Assembly: GCA_963817065.1 (NCBI GenBank) | Contig: CAWFMO010000001.1 | Coordinates: 1,860,001 to 1,924,000 of the forward strand | Length of the DNA: 64,000 nucleotides | Direction: 5' to 3' | Source: CAWFMO01 sp963817065 | GTDB lineage: Bacteria > Actinomycetota > Thermoleophilia > Solirubrobacterales > 70-9 | Shown here: positions 25,922 to 34,165 of the stretch, one piece after another | Numbering within the stretch: position 1 is the first letter of the stretch | How the letters are laid out: each line of letters begins with the position of its first letter | Position numbers and translations under genes: made by a program | Notes under the pieces: model-generated | What the model saw: the letters and a program-made list of their open reading frames with translations, nothing else | Databases searched by the model: none | What the model was told of the DNA's origin: nothing

Positions 25922-26665
25922 CTAGGCCGCGGCGGGTTCGTCGTCGGCGTCGACGTCGAGGACGACCTTGTCGTCCTTGGTCGAGCGGACCTTGAAGTCG
26001 AGGGCGGCGCGCTCCTCGAGCTCGCGGAGCAGCTCGACCGGGCCGTCGAGCTCGAGCGAGATCGTCGCGCGGCCGTTCGAGAACCGCTGGACCTTGATCT
26101 CGCCGGCCCCTCCGATCCCGTTCGCCGCGTCCTCGAACGCGCTGAGCTGGGCGAAGTCGCGCAGTGGGCCGACCTCGACCTCGATCTTCCCGTCGAACAC
26201 GCCGTCCTTGGACCCGAAGACCCCGTGTCCGTTCGAGCTCGGCGCCCCCGCCGGCTCGAGCGCGTCTTCGGCGCCCGGGGTCGATAGCCCCGCGCCCTCG
26301 AGCACGTCGCGCACCTTCGCAAGCTCGCTGACCCGCTCGGCGATCTGGACCGCGTCCTGGAGCGCCCGCATCCTGATCCGCGTCGCCTGGCGCCGCGCCT
26401 GGCCGTGGATCTCCTCGAGCCGGCGCGAAAGTGCGGTGATCGTCCCCGGCGAGTCGACGCCGTCCTCCCCCTCGCCGAGCCGGTTCAACGCCGCCTGCAA
26501 CCGCCGCTCGCGGTCGAGCACACGCTCGGCGAGATTGCCGGCTTCGCGCTCCAGCCTCTGCAGGCGCTCATCCCGAGAGGCGATCGCCTCTTTGACCGAC
26601 TCCCGGTCATACCCCAGCAGGCTTCGTCTGAACCCTTGCTTGGCTATGCCCGGAAAACTAGGCAT
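25922..26665 (-). CDS. DivIVA-like coiled-coil protein
   Basis: 247 residues from the ATG at 26665. The N-terminus GIAKQGFRRSLLGYDRESVKEAIA is the DivIVA lipid-binding start (F-R-LLGYD). A coiled coil follows to about residue 110, then a linker with a GVFDGKIEVEVGPL segment and a C-terminal globular part (FSNGRATISLELDGPVELLRELEERAALDFKVRS). DivIVA-like proteins mark curved membrane and cell poles. The C-terminal part is not a standard DivIVA domain. The gene is convergent with the kinase gene, one base apart. Confidence 0.65.
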   Translation of the reverse strand: MPSFPGIAKQGFRRSLLGYDRESVKEAIASRDERLQRLEREAGNLAERVLDRERRLQAALNRLGEGEDGVDSPGTITALSRRLEEIHGQARRQATRIRMRALQDAVQIAERVSELAKVRDVLEGAGLSTPGAEDALEPAGAPSSNGHGVFGSKDGVFDGKIEVEVGPLRDFAQLSAFEDAANGIGGAGEIKVQRFSNGRATISLELDGPVELLRELEERAALDFKVRSTKDDKVVLDVDADDEPAAA

Positions 26666-26699
26666 GCAGGCAGACGGAATTTCCGCGCACGCGCCCCGC

Positions 26700-27098
26700 C
26701 TAGCCGTCGCCGGCCGCGAGCGGCTCATCCGGGCTCAAATCGAGCTCCAAACGCGGCGCCTCGCCCCACAGCACCTCGAGCCGGTAACGGTCGCGCGCCT
26801 CGGGCGTGAACACGTGCAGTACGCAGTCCAGATAGTCGAGAACGACCCACTCCGACTCGCGCTCGCCCTCGGTCCGCCCCGGCAACTTCCCCTCCCGCTT
26901 CAGCACGTGGCGCACTTCGTCGTAGATCGCCTTCGCCTGGCGCTGGTTGCGCGCCGTGCAGATGACGAGGAAGTCCGTGTAGCCGACGAGGCCGCGCACG
27001 TCGAGCGCCACGACCTCGCCCGCCTTCTTGGCGTCGGCGATCGACGCCAGCAGCCGCGCCAGCTCCTCCGAAGTCCGCTCGTCGGTCGCGCCGCTCAC
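26700..27098 (-). CDS. rsfS: Ribosomal silencing factor RsfS
   Basis: 132 residues from a GTG at 27098 that overlaps the nadD stop as GTGA. EELARLLASIADAKKAGEVVALDVRGLVGYTDFLVICTARNQRQAKAIYDEV and EGERESEWVVLDYLDCVLHVFTPEARDRYRLEVLWG are the full RsfS (DUF143) signature. It binds L14 and keeps the ribosomal subunits apart in starvation. Following nadD is the usual bacterial order. The longer upstream frame is shadow. Confidence 0.95.
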   Translation of the reverse strand: MSGATDERTSEELARLLASIADAKKAGEVVALDVRGLVGYTDFLVICTARNQRQAKAIYDEVRHVLKREGKLPGRTEGERESEWVVLDYLDCVLHVFTPEARDRYRLEVLWGEAPRLELDLSPDEPLAAGDG

Positions 27099-27685
27099 GA
27101 GCCGTAGATCCCCTCGCGCTCGATCAGCTCCGCCACCGGCCCCGGCACGAGCCCCTCCAGCGACTCGCCGGCCGCCGCTCGCTTCCGCACCGTCGTTGAG
27201 GACACTTCGCATTCGGGCATATCGATGATCTCAGCGCGATCGGCGGCACCGACGCTCCGCAGCGCCTCCTCGACCGCCCCGGCATCGACCCCCGGCCGCG
27301 CCGCGATCCCGAGCCGCGCCAACTCGACCACCCGCTCGGGCCGCTTCCAGCCCGCCAGCCCCGCCGCGACGTCGGCGCCCATCAGGAAGACCAGCTCCGC
27401 GCCCGGGTTCTCGTCGTGGAGCAGCTCGAGGGTCCTGTACGTGTATGAGGGACCCTCGCGCTCGACCTCGATCGCCGAAGCCTCGACCCCCTCCTCCCCC
27501 TCGGCCGCGAGCTCGGCCATCCGCAGCCGCACTTCCGGGCCCGGGTCATCCTCGATCCGCTTGTGCGCCGCCTCGCCGGTCGGCACGAGCAGGACGCGGT
27601 CGAGCCCCAGCCCAGCCGCCGCCTCGCGGGCGAGCAGCAGGTGGCCGACGTGGGGCGGGTTGAAGGCGCCGCCGAGCACTCCCAG
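27095..27685 (-). CDS. nadD: Nicotinate-nucleotide adenylyltransferase
   Basis: About 196 residues. LGGAFNPPHVGHLLLAREAA holds the nucleotidyltransferase GxFxPxHxGH motif; VLLVPTGEAAHKR, LVFLMGADVAAGLAGWKRPERV and a closing VSSTTVRKRAAAGESLEGLVPGPVAELI with the SSTxxR box follow. The usual N-terminal strand (LGVLGG) needs a start at the CTG codon at 27685. The first canonical codon is the GTG at 27679, which would cut that strand. I favour CTG. The enzyme makes NaAD for NAD synthesis. It follows proA by 16 nt. Confidence 0.93.
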   Translation of the reverse strand: MGVLGGAFNPPHVGHLLLAREAAAGLGLDRVLLVPTGEAAHKRIEDDPGPEVRLRMAELAAEGEEGVEASAIEVEREGPSYTYRTLELLHDENPGAELVFLMGADVAAGLAGWKRPERVVELARLGIAARPGVDAGAVEEALRSVGAADRAEIIDMPECEVSSTTVRKRAAAGESLEGLVPGPVAELIEREGIYGS

Positions 27686-27701
27686 TCTCGAGCGGACGCC
27701 G

Positions 27702-28967
27702 CTACTCCCTGACCTGGCCCTCGCCGTGGACCACGTACTTCGTAGTCGTCAGCTCGCGGACCCCGATCGTCCCCCGCGCGTGCAGCTTCTGGGTCGAGGT
27801 GCCGATCTCGGCCCCCATCCCGAACTCGGACCCGTCGTGGAACCGGGTCGACGCGTTGACGAACACCGCCGCCGAGTCGACCGTGTCGGTGAAGATCTTG
27901 CCCGCCTCCTCCGAGGCGGTGACGATCGCCTCCGAGTGGCCGCTCCCGTGATGGTTGATGTGATCGATCGCCTGCTCGAGCGAGTCGACTACCCCGACGG
28001 TCATCTTCAGCGCGTGGTACTCGGTGTCCCAGTCCGCCTCGCTCGCCTCGCCGACCGGCGTCTCGCCGGCGTTCGCCCGCGCCCGCTCGTCGCCGACGAG
28101 CTCGACCCCCGCGCCGTGCAGGTCGGCGAGGAGCTCGGGCAGCACGTCGCCCGCCCTCGAGGAATGCACGAGCAGCGTCTCGGCCGCGTTGCAGACCCCG
28201 GGCCGCTGCACCTTCGCGTTGTGGACGATCGCGACCGCCATCTCCGGATCGGCGTCCTCGTGGACGTAGACGTGGCAGTTGCCCGAAGCGGCGTAGATCA
28301 CCGGCACCGTGGCGACCTCCTTCAGCGCCGCCTTCAGCCCTTCCCCGCCCCTGGGGATGATCAGGTCGACCGTGTCCTCCTGGGTAGCGAGCTCGGCCAT
28401 CTCGGCGCGATCGCCGCCGCCGACGAGACCGACCGCCGCCTCGGGCAGGTCCGCCTCGCGGAGCGCCTCGACGATGATCGCCGCGAGCACCGCGTTCGAG
28501 CGCTCGGCGGCAGAGGACCCGCGCAGCACGACCGCGTTGCCGCTCTTCAGGCACAGCGCCGCCGCGTCGACGGTCACGTTCGGGCGCGCCTCGTAGACGA
28601 TCGCGATCACCCCGATCGGGACCCGCTCGGTCCTCATCTCGAGCCCGTTGGCGAGCCGCTTGCCCTCGATGATCTCGCCGACCGGATCGTCGAGCTCGAC
28701 GATGTCGCGGACGCCCTGGACGATCCCGGCGACCCGCTCCTCGTCAAGCCTCAGCCGGTCGATCAACGCCGCGTCGAGCGCCGCCTCGGTAGCGGCCTGG
28801 AGGTCGGCAGCGTTCGCCTCGAGGATCTCGGCGGCGCGCGCCTCGATCCGCGCCGCGATCCCTTCGAGGGCGGCGTTCTTCTGTTCGGTCGTCAGCGCGG
28901 CCAGTCCGTAGGAAGCCTCCTTGGCGGCGCGGCAGATCTCGGCGACGCTCGTCGCTGTCGTAGCCAT
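27702..28967 (-). CDS. proA: Gamma-glutamyl phosphate reductase
   Basis: 421 residues from the ATG at 28967. The aldehyde-dehydrogenase fold shows VPIGVIAIVYEARPNVTVDAA, KSGNAVVLRGSSAAERSN, a cofactor segment with IPRGGEG, and the catalytic Cys in KVQRPGVCNAAETLLVH. It reduces glutamyl phosphate to the semialdehyde for proline. The start follows TACCCT by 7 nt, so it probably has its own leaderless promoter. The longer upstream frame crosses the secreted protein gene and is rejected. Confidence 0.97.
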   Translation of the reverse strand: MATTATSVAEICRAAKEASYGLAALTTEQKNAALEGIAARIEARAAEILEANAADLQAATEAALDAALIDRLRLDEERVAGIVQGVRDIVELDDPVGEIIEGKRLANGLEMRTERVPIGVIAIVYEARPNVTVDAAALCLKSGNAVVLRGSSAAERSNAVLAAIIVEALREADLPEAAVGLVGGGDRAEMAELATQEDTVDLIIPRGGEGLKAALKEVATVPVIYAASGNCHVYVHEDADPEMAVAIVHNAKVQRPGVCNAAETLLVHSSRAGDVLPELLADLHGAGVELVGDERARANAGETPVGEASEADWDTEYHALKMTVGVVDSLEQAIDHINHHGSGHSEAIVTASEEAGKIFTDTVDSAAVFVNASTRFHDGSEFGMGAEIGTSTQKLHARGTIGVRELTTTKYVVHGEGQVRE

Positions 28968-28974
28968 GCCCGAA

Positions 28975-28980
28975 AGGGTA
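28975..28980 (-). promoter_or_regulatory. -10-like hexamer of proA
   Basis: TACCCT on the minus strand, separated by 7 nt (TTCGGGC) from the proA ATG. There is no Shine-Dalgarno sequence, so the message is probably leaderless. Confidence 0.4.
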
Positions 28981-29017
28981 AGGCCTCGCTGTGCCCGGGA
29001 AAGGGAGCCGAGCGCCG

Positions 29018-29608
29018 CTAGCGCGGCAGCAGGCGGGCGCGCTTCTCGCAGTTCCCCCGCTTGACCTTGTTCTTGATCTTGCGGCACTTCCGCAGCGCCG
29101 CGGCCCGGCGGCCGGTGATCAGCGGAACGCTCGCGTTGAGCACCGGAACCGGGACGACGACCGGCGGCGGCTCGTAATAGAAGTCGAGGCTGTGACCCGC
29201 GTAGGTCGCGCCGGCGTCGGCGAGCAGGAAGCAGGACGCGAAGACGCAGTCGACCGCCGGCGAATTCGGCGGGAGCTCGGGGGTGAAGAACCGAAACACG
29301 TTGACCGAATCCGTGAAATCGCCGCCCTCGTCCGTGGTGAATTCCCCGCGCATGTTGGAGCAGACCTTGGTCTCGCTGACGAGGATGCACTGTCGATACG
29401 CCCCCGGGACGTTCGCAGCGAAGTCCGTGCCGGTGGTGCCGACCAGGCCGCCGCTGACGACGTCGGCGTGCGGGGAGATGTCGAGGGCGACGCCGGGGCC
29501 CGAGGAGAACGTGTTCTGCGGATCGGCGACGGCCGCAGCGGGCGCCGCGAGCGCACCGATCGCCAGCGCGCACGCCGCGATGCGCCCCCAGCTGGGTCCC
29601 CCGTCCAT
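29018..29608 (-). CDS. Small secreted protein with basic twin-Cys tail
   Basis: 196 residues. The signal peptide IAACALAIGALAAPAAAVA is followed by a beta-rich domain with four cysteines (AYRQCILVSETKVCSNMRGE and AVDCVFASCFLLADAG). A Pro/Val linker (PPPVVVPVPVLNAS) precedes the tail AAALRKCRKIKNKVKRGNCE. I do not recognise the domain. It is inserted between proA and proB and reads in the same direction. Two direct repeats lie just upstream (29643-29687). Confidence 0.65.
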   Translation of the reverse strand: MDGGPSWGRIAACALAIGALAAPAAAVADPQNTFSSGPGVALDISPHADVVSGGLVGTTGTDFAANVPGAYRQCILVSETKVCSNMRGEFTTDEGGDFTDSVNVFRFFTPELPPNSPAVDCVFASCFLLADAGATYAGHSLDFYYEPPPVVVPVPVLNASVPLITGRRAAALRKCRKIKNKVKRGNCEKRARLLPR

Positions 29609-29642
29609 GCCGATGAAGCTACAGCACCCCCCTAAAGCCGCC

Positions 29643-29687
29643 GACGAACGGGGTATTGGCCGATGAATGACGAACGGGGTATTGGCC
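29643..29687. repeat. Tandem pair of 19-nt direct repeats
   Basis: GACGAACGGGGTATTGGCC occurs twice, at 29643-29661 and 29669-29687, 26 nt apart start to start, which is about 2.5 helical turns. It lies between proB and the small secreted protein gene, 35-79 nt upstream of the latter's ATG. The spacing and place suggest paired regulator sites. Confidence 0.7.
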
Positions 29688-29696
29688 CGTGAGCGA

Positions 29697-30788
29697 CTAC
29701 GCGGTAAGTACGAAGTAGTCGCGGTGCACGGCCTCCTCGGAGGCCCTCGGCAGCAGCTCGCGGACCTGGTCGGTGCGCATGCCCTTGATCCGCTCGAGCT
29801 CCTCGGCCGAGTAGTTGACGATCCCCTTGCCGACCACGCCCCCGTTCGCGGTCACCTCGACCGCGTCGCCGGCCTCGAAGGCGCCCTCGACCGCGGTCAC
29901 GCCGACCGGCAGCAGGCTCGAGCCGCGCTCGCGCAGCATCCGCGCGGCGCCCTCGTCGACCCGCACCGTGCCGTGAGCCGGCTTCGCGTAGCGCAGCCAG
30001 AGCTTGAACGAGGAGATCGACTCGCGGTGCGGAGCAAAGCGCGTCCCACCCTCCGCGCCCGCGGCGGCACCGCTCAGCGTCCCCGGCACGGTCCCGTCGC
30101 AGATGGTGGTCGCGATCCCTGAAGCGCTCGCCATCCCCGCCGCCGCGACCTTGCTCCGCATCCCGCCGGAGCCGAAGGGCGAGGTCCGGTCGCCGATCTC
30201 GAAGCGCTCGAGCTCACGCGCGTCGGCGACCTCGGCGATCAGCTCGGCGGACTCGTCGTGGCGCGGGTCGGCGGTGTGGACGCCGGCGATGTCGGTCAGC
30301 AGGACGAGCAGCCGCGCGTCGAGCATGATCGCTACCTGGGCGGCGAGGAAGTCGTTGTCGCCGAAGGTGATCTCGTCGGTCGCCGTGGTGTCGTTCTCGT
30401 TGATCACAGGCACCACGCGCCACTCGAGCAGCTTTCGGAGCGTCACGCGCGCGTTCAGGTAGTGCATCCGCGTCGCCAGGTCGAAGCCGGTGAGCAAAAC
30501 CTGGGCGGCGTGGATCCCCCCGCCCGCGAGCCGCTCCTCGTAGGCGCGGAACAGGCTCCCCTGCCCGACCGCGGATGCCGCCTGGAGCTCGTCGATCGAG
30601 CGCGGGCGAACCGGCAGCTCGATCAGCCGCATCCCGCGCGCGATCGCGCCCGACGTCACGAGCACGACGTTCTCGCCGCCGGCGTGCAACGCGGCGACCT
30701 GCTCGCAGACGCCGTCGAGCACCTCCGTGCGGAGCGTCCCGTCGTCGGCGGCGACGATCGAGGAACCGAGTTTTGCGACCACTGTCAT
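29697..30788 (-). CDS. proB: Glutamate 5-kinase with PUA domain
   Basis: 363 residues. The amino-acid kinase part has VVAKLGSSIVAADDG, ENVVLVTSGAIARGM, VVPVINENDTTATDEITFGDNDFLAAQVAIML and FGSGGMRSKVAAAGMAS. The PUA domain spans about 275-350 (GTVRVDEGAARMLRERGSSLLPVGVTAVEGAFEAGDAVEV). It makes glutamyl phosphate, the ProA substrate, and PUA-type enzymes are normally proline-inhibited. A TAACCT hexamer lies 7 nt before the ATG. Confidence 0.97.
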   Translation of the reverse strand: MTVVAKLGSSIVAADDGTLRTEVLDGVCEQVAALHAGGENVVLVTSGAIARGMRLIELPVRPRSIDELQAASAVGQGSLFRAYEERLAGGGIHAAQVLLTGFDLATRMHYLNARVTLRKLLEWRVVPVINENDTTATDEITFGDNDFLAAQVAIMLDARLLVLLTDIAGVHTADPRHDESAELIAEVADARELERFEIGDRTSPFGSGGMRSKVAAAGMASASGIATTICDGTVPGTLSGAAAGAEGGTRFAPHRESISSFKLWLRYAKPAHGTVRVDEGAARMLRERGSSLLPVGVTAVEGAFEAGDAVEVTANGGVVGKGIVNYSAEELERIKGMRTDQVRELLPRASEEAVHRDYFVLTA

Positions 30789-30795
30789 GGCCGCA

Positions 30796-30801
30796 AGGTT
30801 A
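30796..30801 (-). promoter_or_regulatory. -10-like hexamer of proB
   Basis: TAACCT on the minus strand, 7 nt before the proB ATG, with no Shine-Dalgarno sequence between them. The same arrangement is seen at proA and valS. Confidence 0.4.
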
Positions 30802-30808
30802 GGGCCGC

Positions 30809-33800
30809 TCAGCCCCGAATTCGCACCTTGCGGACCGCGGGCTCGTAGCCGGGCGCCTTGGCGCCCAGGAAGGCGACGCGGCTGCCGCGCACGGGGCGGC
30901 AGATCGAAGTCCGGCCGGCCGCGTTCGTCTTCCGAAGCCTCACGCCGAGCCTGACCAACGCGCCCTCGACCGGAGCGCCGGCGACGCCGGTCACCCAGAC
31001 CCGGAAGCAGCGCCGCGCTCCGCGAGTTCGGATCCGCGCGCGCTTCAAACCCAGCTTCGGCTTTCCGCCGCCGCCCCCCGCCGCGCCGCCCCCGGCCCCG
31101 GCTCCCCCGCCCTGACCAGCGCCGCCGCCGGGCTCGCGCGAGATCACCGCCGAGGGCTCACCATTGAAGTTCCCGAACTCGTCGGCGACCCCGCCGGCGA
31201 GCACCCGGGCGCTCTCCCCCGCGGCGAGCGCCCGCGCGCTGACCCAGCGCCCGCCTTCGGGCGTGGCGGGCACGACCGCGCTCGAGCCATCCGCCGCGGT
31301 GACGGTCAGCGCGGCGCTCTGCGCGTCGCCGAAGTCAAGCCACGGACGGAAGCTGCAGGTGAAGCAGAACCACTCGATCCGGTCGGGGTCGTCCGGCGCC
31401 GTCGGATCGCGGAAAGCGGTGCGGCGCTCGCGGATGAAGCGCGCGGGCGACTCGTAGCTGTCGGGGTAGTCGATCGGGCCGATCTCGTCGGTCAGCCCGC
31501 CGCCGGCGTCGTGGCTGTGGCGGGGGCCGACCCGGAAGCTCACCTCTCCGCCCGGCTCGAGCCGCATGTCCTCGACCGTGATCCCGCTCCAGGGCCGTAC
31601 CTCGAACTCCTCCGAGGTCAGCGCGTACGGAACCTCCCCGCCGTCGCGCCGCTCGCCCTCGACCCGGAATCTGTAAAGGCCCGGCGGCGTCGCCGGCGCG
31701 CGCTCGCCGGTGTTGAACGGCTCATCGCCGCTGCCGGCGACGAACGCCTCGAAGTGGGCGGTCCAGTGCCAGCGCTGGTCGCCGAGCAGGTATGCGGGCA
31801 CGTCGGTGAGCTCGGGGAACTCGAGCGTCACCGGGACCTCGCCCGACTGGTCGGCGTAGGCGACCCAGTCGTCTCCGACCTTCCGCTCGACCGTCACCTC
31901 GGGGTTGTCGGTGAAGTTCGAGCCCCCGTTCCAGGTGAAGAAGGAGGCGCCGAAACGCTCGCCGTCCTCAGGCTGCTCGACCGCCTCCGCCTCTCCCCCG
32001 TCGTTGGGAAGCAGCGCCTCGTAGGCGGCGATCGCGGTCCCGCCGACCGTCCCGAGCGCGGCCGCGCGAACGTCGTTGAGCGCCGTATCGAGCTGTGCCT
32101 TGATCGCGAGCACCGACTCCTGCAGCTGGTCGAGGTGCGGTACGTAGAGCGGGTTCTTGAACTGGCGGCCGATCGTCACGAGGCGCGAGGCCATGTAGTC
32201 GCTCGAGTGCGGGCCCCAGGCGGTCAGCGCCTTGCGGTAGTGGTCGCCGCGCTGGTACTCGCGGTAGGTCGCGATGTAGCCGTTGTAGTCGTTCGCCATC
32301 GAGACCGGGACCGTGAGCCGGTAGCCGAGCGCCGCGTTGGCCGCCGTGTCGTCGGCGGTGTAGTTGCCCTTGATCTGGGCCGGGTCGACCGGCTCGGACT
32401 CGGCGTCGAGGACGTTGGTGACGTCGTTCCAGCCGTTGGCGGGGTTGTTGACCTGGGCCCGCATCCGCGCGTACTCGTGGTCGCTGACCGGCGGCAGCGT
32501 CTGGGACGGCGCACCCGGGTCGGGGCAGCTCCAGGTTCCGCTGCCCGAGCCGTTCGGGAGATGGGTCCCGTCGGGGTTGGCGCTGCACCGGGCGCCCCAG
32601 TCGAAGCCGTGCCACTCGTTGCCCGCGATCGTGTCGGTCCGGGTCTCGATGTTCTGACTCTGGTCGAACCACTGCTCGCACGAGCAGATCGGCAGGAAGA
32701 TCTCTCCCATCCGCAGCCCCTGGAGGTGGACGTCGATGTCCTCCTGGAGACCGGTGTAGGAGGGCGCGCCGAGGTTCTCGGGCACCGGGATCCCGAGCGC
32801 CTGGAAGTCGTCGGTCGAGAGCCCCGGATCGGGAATCGGCAGCCCGTCGAGCGGCACCGACGGCAGCCCGATCAGGTCGGTGACCGTGTTGAGGGCGCCG
32901 GCGATCCCGGTGCAGTCGGGGAGCCCGATCAGCGGCAGCTGCGGGTCGCCGGCGAGGCCCTTGTCGACGCGGCAGTTGGACGCGGCCGGATACGGATGCG
33001 AGAACGGCCCCGGATACCAGCGGTCGACCGACTGGACCGGGAACGTTGTCGCGAAGGGAACGAAGCGCGAAGGGTCATCCGGTGTGCCGTCGGCGATGTC
33101 GTCGCGGGTCCGCTCGACCGCATCGGCCATCAGGCGCGCGCCGAACTCGGCCTGGGCGTAGTCGCGATGCGAGAACTCGAGTCGTTCGTGGACCGAGTGC
33201 CACTCGCTTCGCTCGGGTTCCGAGGTCCCGACCGCGCCCTGGGTGTAGAGCGTCATCGCGCCGGTCTCGCGGTCGAGCATCCGCTGCAGCGGGCCGACGT
33301 AGTCGGCGCTGATCAGGTCGTTGCCCTCGAGGAACTCCGGGTGGAGGCTGAAGTTGACGAGGTTGGCGAGCGGCTTCGGATCGCCGGGATCCGAGAAGTC
33401 GTCGAAACGGATCACGGTCATGTCGTGGTCGGTCTCGCCCTTCGGGTAGCCGGCGGGGGTCCCGTCGTCGGCGATCGCCGGCCCGAACGAGTGGCGGTGG
33501 GTCTTGTCGAAGCTGCTCACGGATGCGCCGACGCGGACCGGGACCAGCCCGTCGGCGGCCTCGGCGACCGCGGCCGCCATGCGCCCGGCCATGTACTCGT
33601 AGAAACGCACGTCGAAGACGTCCTGGAAGGTCCATACGCCCCACGAGGTCGAGGAGTACATCGGCGAGGAGTGATCGTGCGTGCTCGCCATGGTCAGGTT
33701 CGCGGCGCCGATCCCGAGGTCCGGACGGGTCTGGGCGAGGATCTGCGCCGCCCGCCTGTAGACGAGGTCCTGGGGGATGTAGAAGTCGTTCTTGACGATC

Positions 33801-34126
33801 GCGTGCCGGTGGCCGTCGGGCCCCTCGACGACGATCGCGCGCACCGAGAGCCGCGACTGGATCCCGTACGACGGCTTTCGCAGGGTCGAATGCCCGGTCG
33901 GGTCAAACGTCCCGTCGTGGCTGACCAGCGTGCATTCGTCGCTCGGCGGGATGCAGGTAGACGCGTACTGCCCCGCCGACGCTCCGACGTGCCATGAGGC
34001 ATCGACGGCGGCAGCGCCCGCACGAACCTGTCCGCCCTGGGCCGGCGCCTCGGGCGCGGCCGCGACCACGCCGAGTCCGACCGCCAACCCGGCCGCCAGA
34101 AAGCTCCCGAGCACCCTCCTCCTCAC
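30809..34126 (-). CDS. Secreted neutral/alkaline ceramidase-like protein
   Basis: 1105 residues from a GTG at 34126. The signal peptide VLGSFLAAGLAVGLGVVAAAPEAPA leads to an N-terminal region with VRAIVVEGPDGHRHAIVKNDF, LTMASTHDHSSPMYSSTSWG, LANLVNFSLHPEFLEGNDLISADY and TLYTQGAVGTSEP, the layout of the neutral ceramidase catalytic domain with its His ligands. Beta-rich domains follow, then a Gly/Ala-rich linker and a carboxypeptidase-regulatory-like end (RVWVTGVAGAPVEGALVRLG). It may hydrolyse N-acyl lipids outside the cell; the substrate is not shown. TAGAGT lies 7 nt before the GTG. Confidence 0.75.
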   Translation of the reverse strand: MRRRVLGSFLAAGLAVGLGVVAAAPEAPAQGGQVRAGAAAVDASWHVGASAGQYASTCIPPSDECTLVSHDGTFDPTGHSTLRKPSYGIQSRLSVRAIVVEGPDGHRHAIVKNDFYIPQDLVYRRAAQILAQTRPDLGIGAANLTMASTHDHSSPMYSSTSWGVWTFQDVFDVRFYEYMAGRMAAAVAEAADGLVPVRVGASVSSFDKTHRHSFGPAIADDGTPAGYPKGETDHDMTVIRFDDFSDPGDPKPLANLVNFSLHPEFLEGNDLISADYVGPLQRMLDRETGAMTLYTQGAVGTSEPERSEWHSVHERLEFSHRDYAQAEFGARLMADAVERTRDDIADGTPDDPSRFVPFATTFPVQSVDRWYPGPFSHPYPAASNCRVDKGLAGDPQLPLIGLPDCTGIAGALNTVTDLIGLPSVPLDGLPIPDPGLSTDDFQALGIPVPENLGAPSYTGLQEDIDVHLQGLRMGEIFLPICSCEQWFDQSQNIETRTDTIAGNEWHGFDWGARCSANPDGTHLPNGSGSGTWSCPDPGAPSQTLPPVSDHEYARMRAQVNNPANGWNDVTNVLDAESEPVDPAQIKGNYTADDTAANAALGYRLTVPVSMANDYNGYIATYREYQRGDHYRKALTAWGPHSSDYMASRLVTIGRQFKNPLYVPHLDQLQESVLAIKAQLDTALNDVRAAALGTVGGTAIAAYEALLPNDGGEAEAVEQPEDGERFGASFFTWNGGSNFTDNPEVTVERKVGDDWVAYADQSGEVPVTLEFPELTDVPAYLLGDQRWHWTAHFEAFVAGSGDEPFNTGERAPATPPGLYRFRVEGERRDGGEVPYALTSEEFEVRPWSGITVEDMRLEPGGEVSFRVGPRHSHDAGGGLTDEIGPIDYPDSYESPARFIRERRTAFRDPTAPDDPDRIEWFCFTCSFRPWLDFGDAQSAALTVTAADGSSAVVPATPEGGRWVSARALAAGESARVLAGGVADEFGNFNGEPSAVISREPGGGAGQGGGAGAGGGAAGGGGGKPKLGLKRARIRTRGARRCFRVWVTGVAGAPVEGALVRLGVRLRKTNAAGRTSICRPVRGSRVAFLGAKAPGYEPAVRKVRIRG

Positions 34127-34133
34127 GGCTACG

Positions 34134-34139
34134 ACTCTA
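34134..34139 (-). promoter_or_regulatory. -10-like hexamer of the ceramidase-like gene
   Basis: TAGAGT on the minus strand, 7 nt before the GTG start at 34126, in the 39-nt gap to obgE. The message is probably leaderless. Confidence 0.4.
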
Positions 34140-34165
34140 CCCGCTACTGCAGAGCGCCGGGAGGG

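Noticed and set aside
27702..29573. ProA extended to 623 codons
   Set aside because: The extension is the small secreted protein gene in a wrong frame; the ATG at 28967 with its -10-like hexamer is the sensible start.
33190..33215. CTCGCTTCGCTCGGG resembling the repeat core in the ceramidase-like gene
   Set aside because: No flanking complementary arms, and the protein segment SEPERSEWHSVHE looks like ordinary family sequence.
31511..33997. 828-codon plus-strand frame
   Set aside because: It is antisense to the ceramidase-like gene, which has a signal peptide and conserved motifs.
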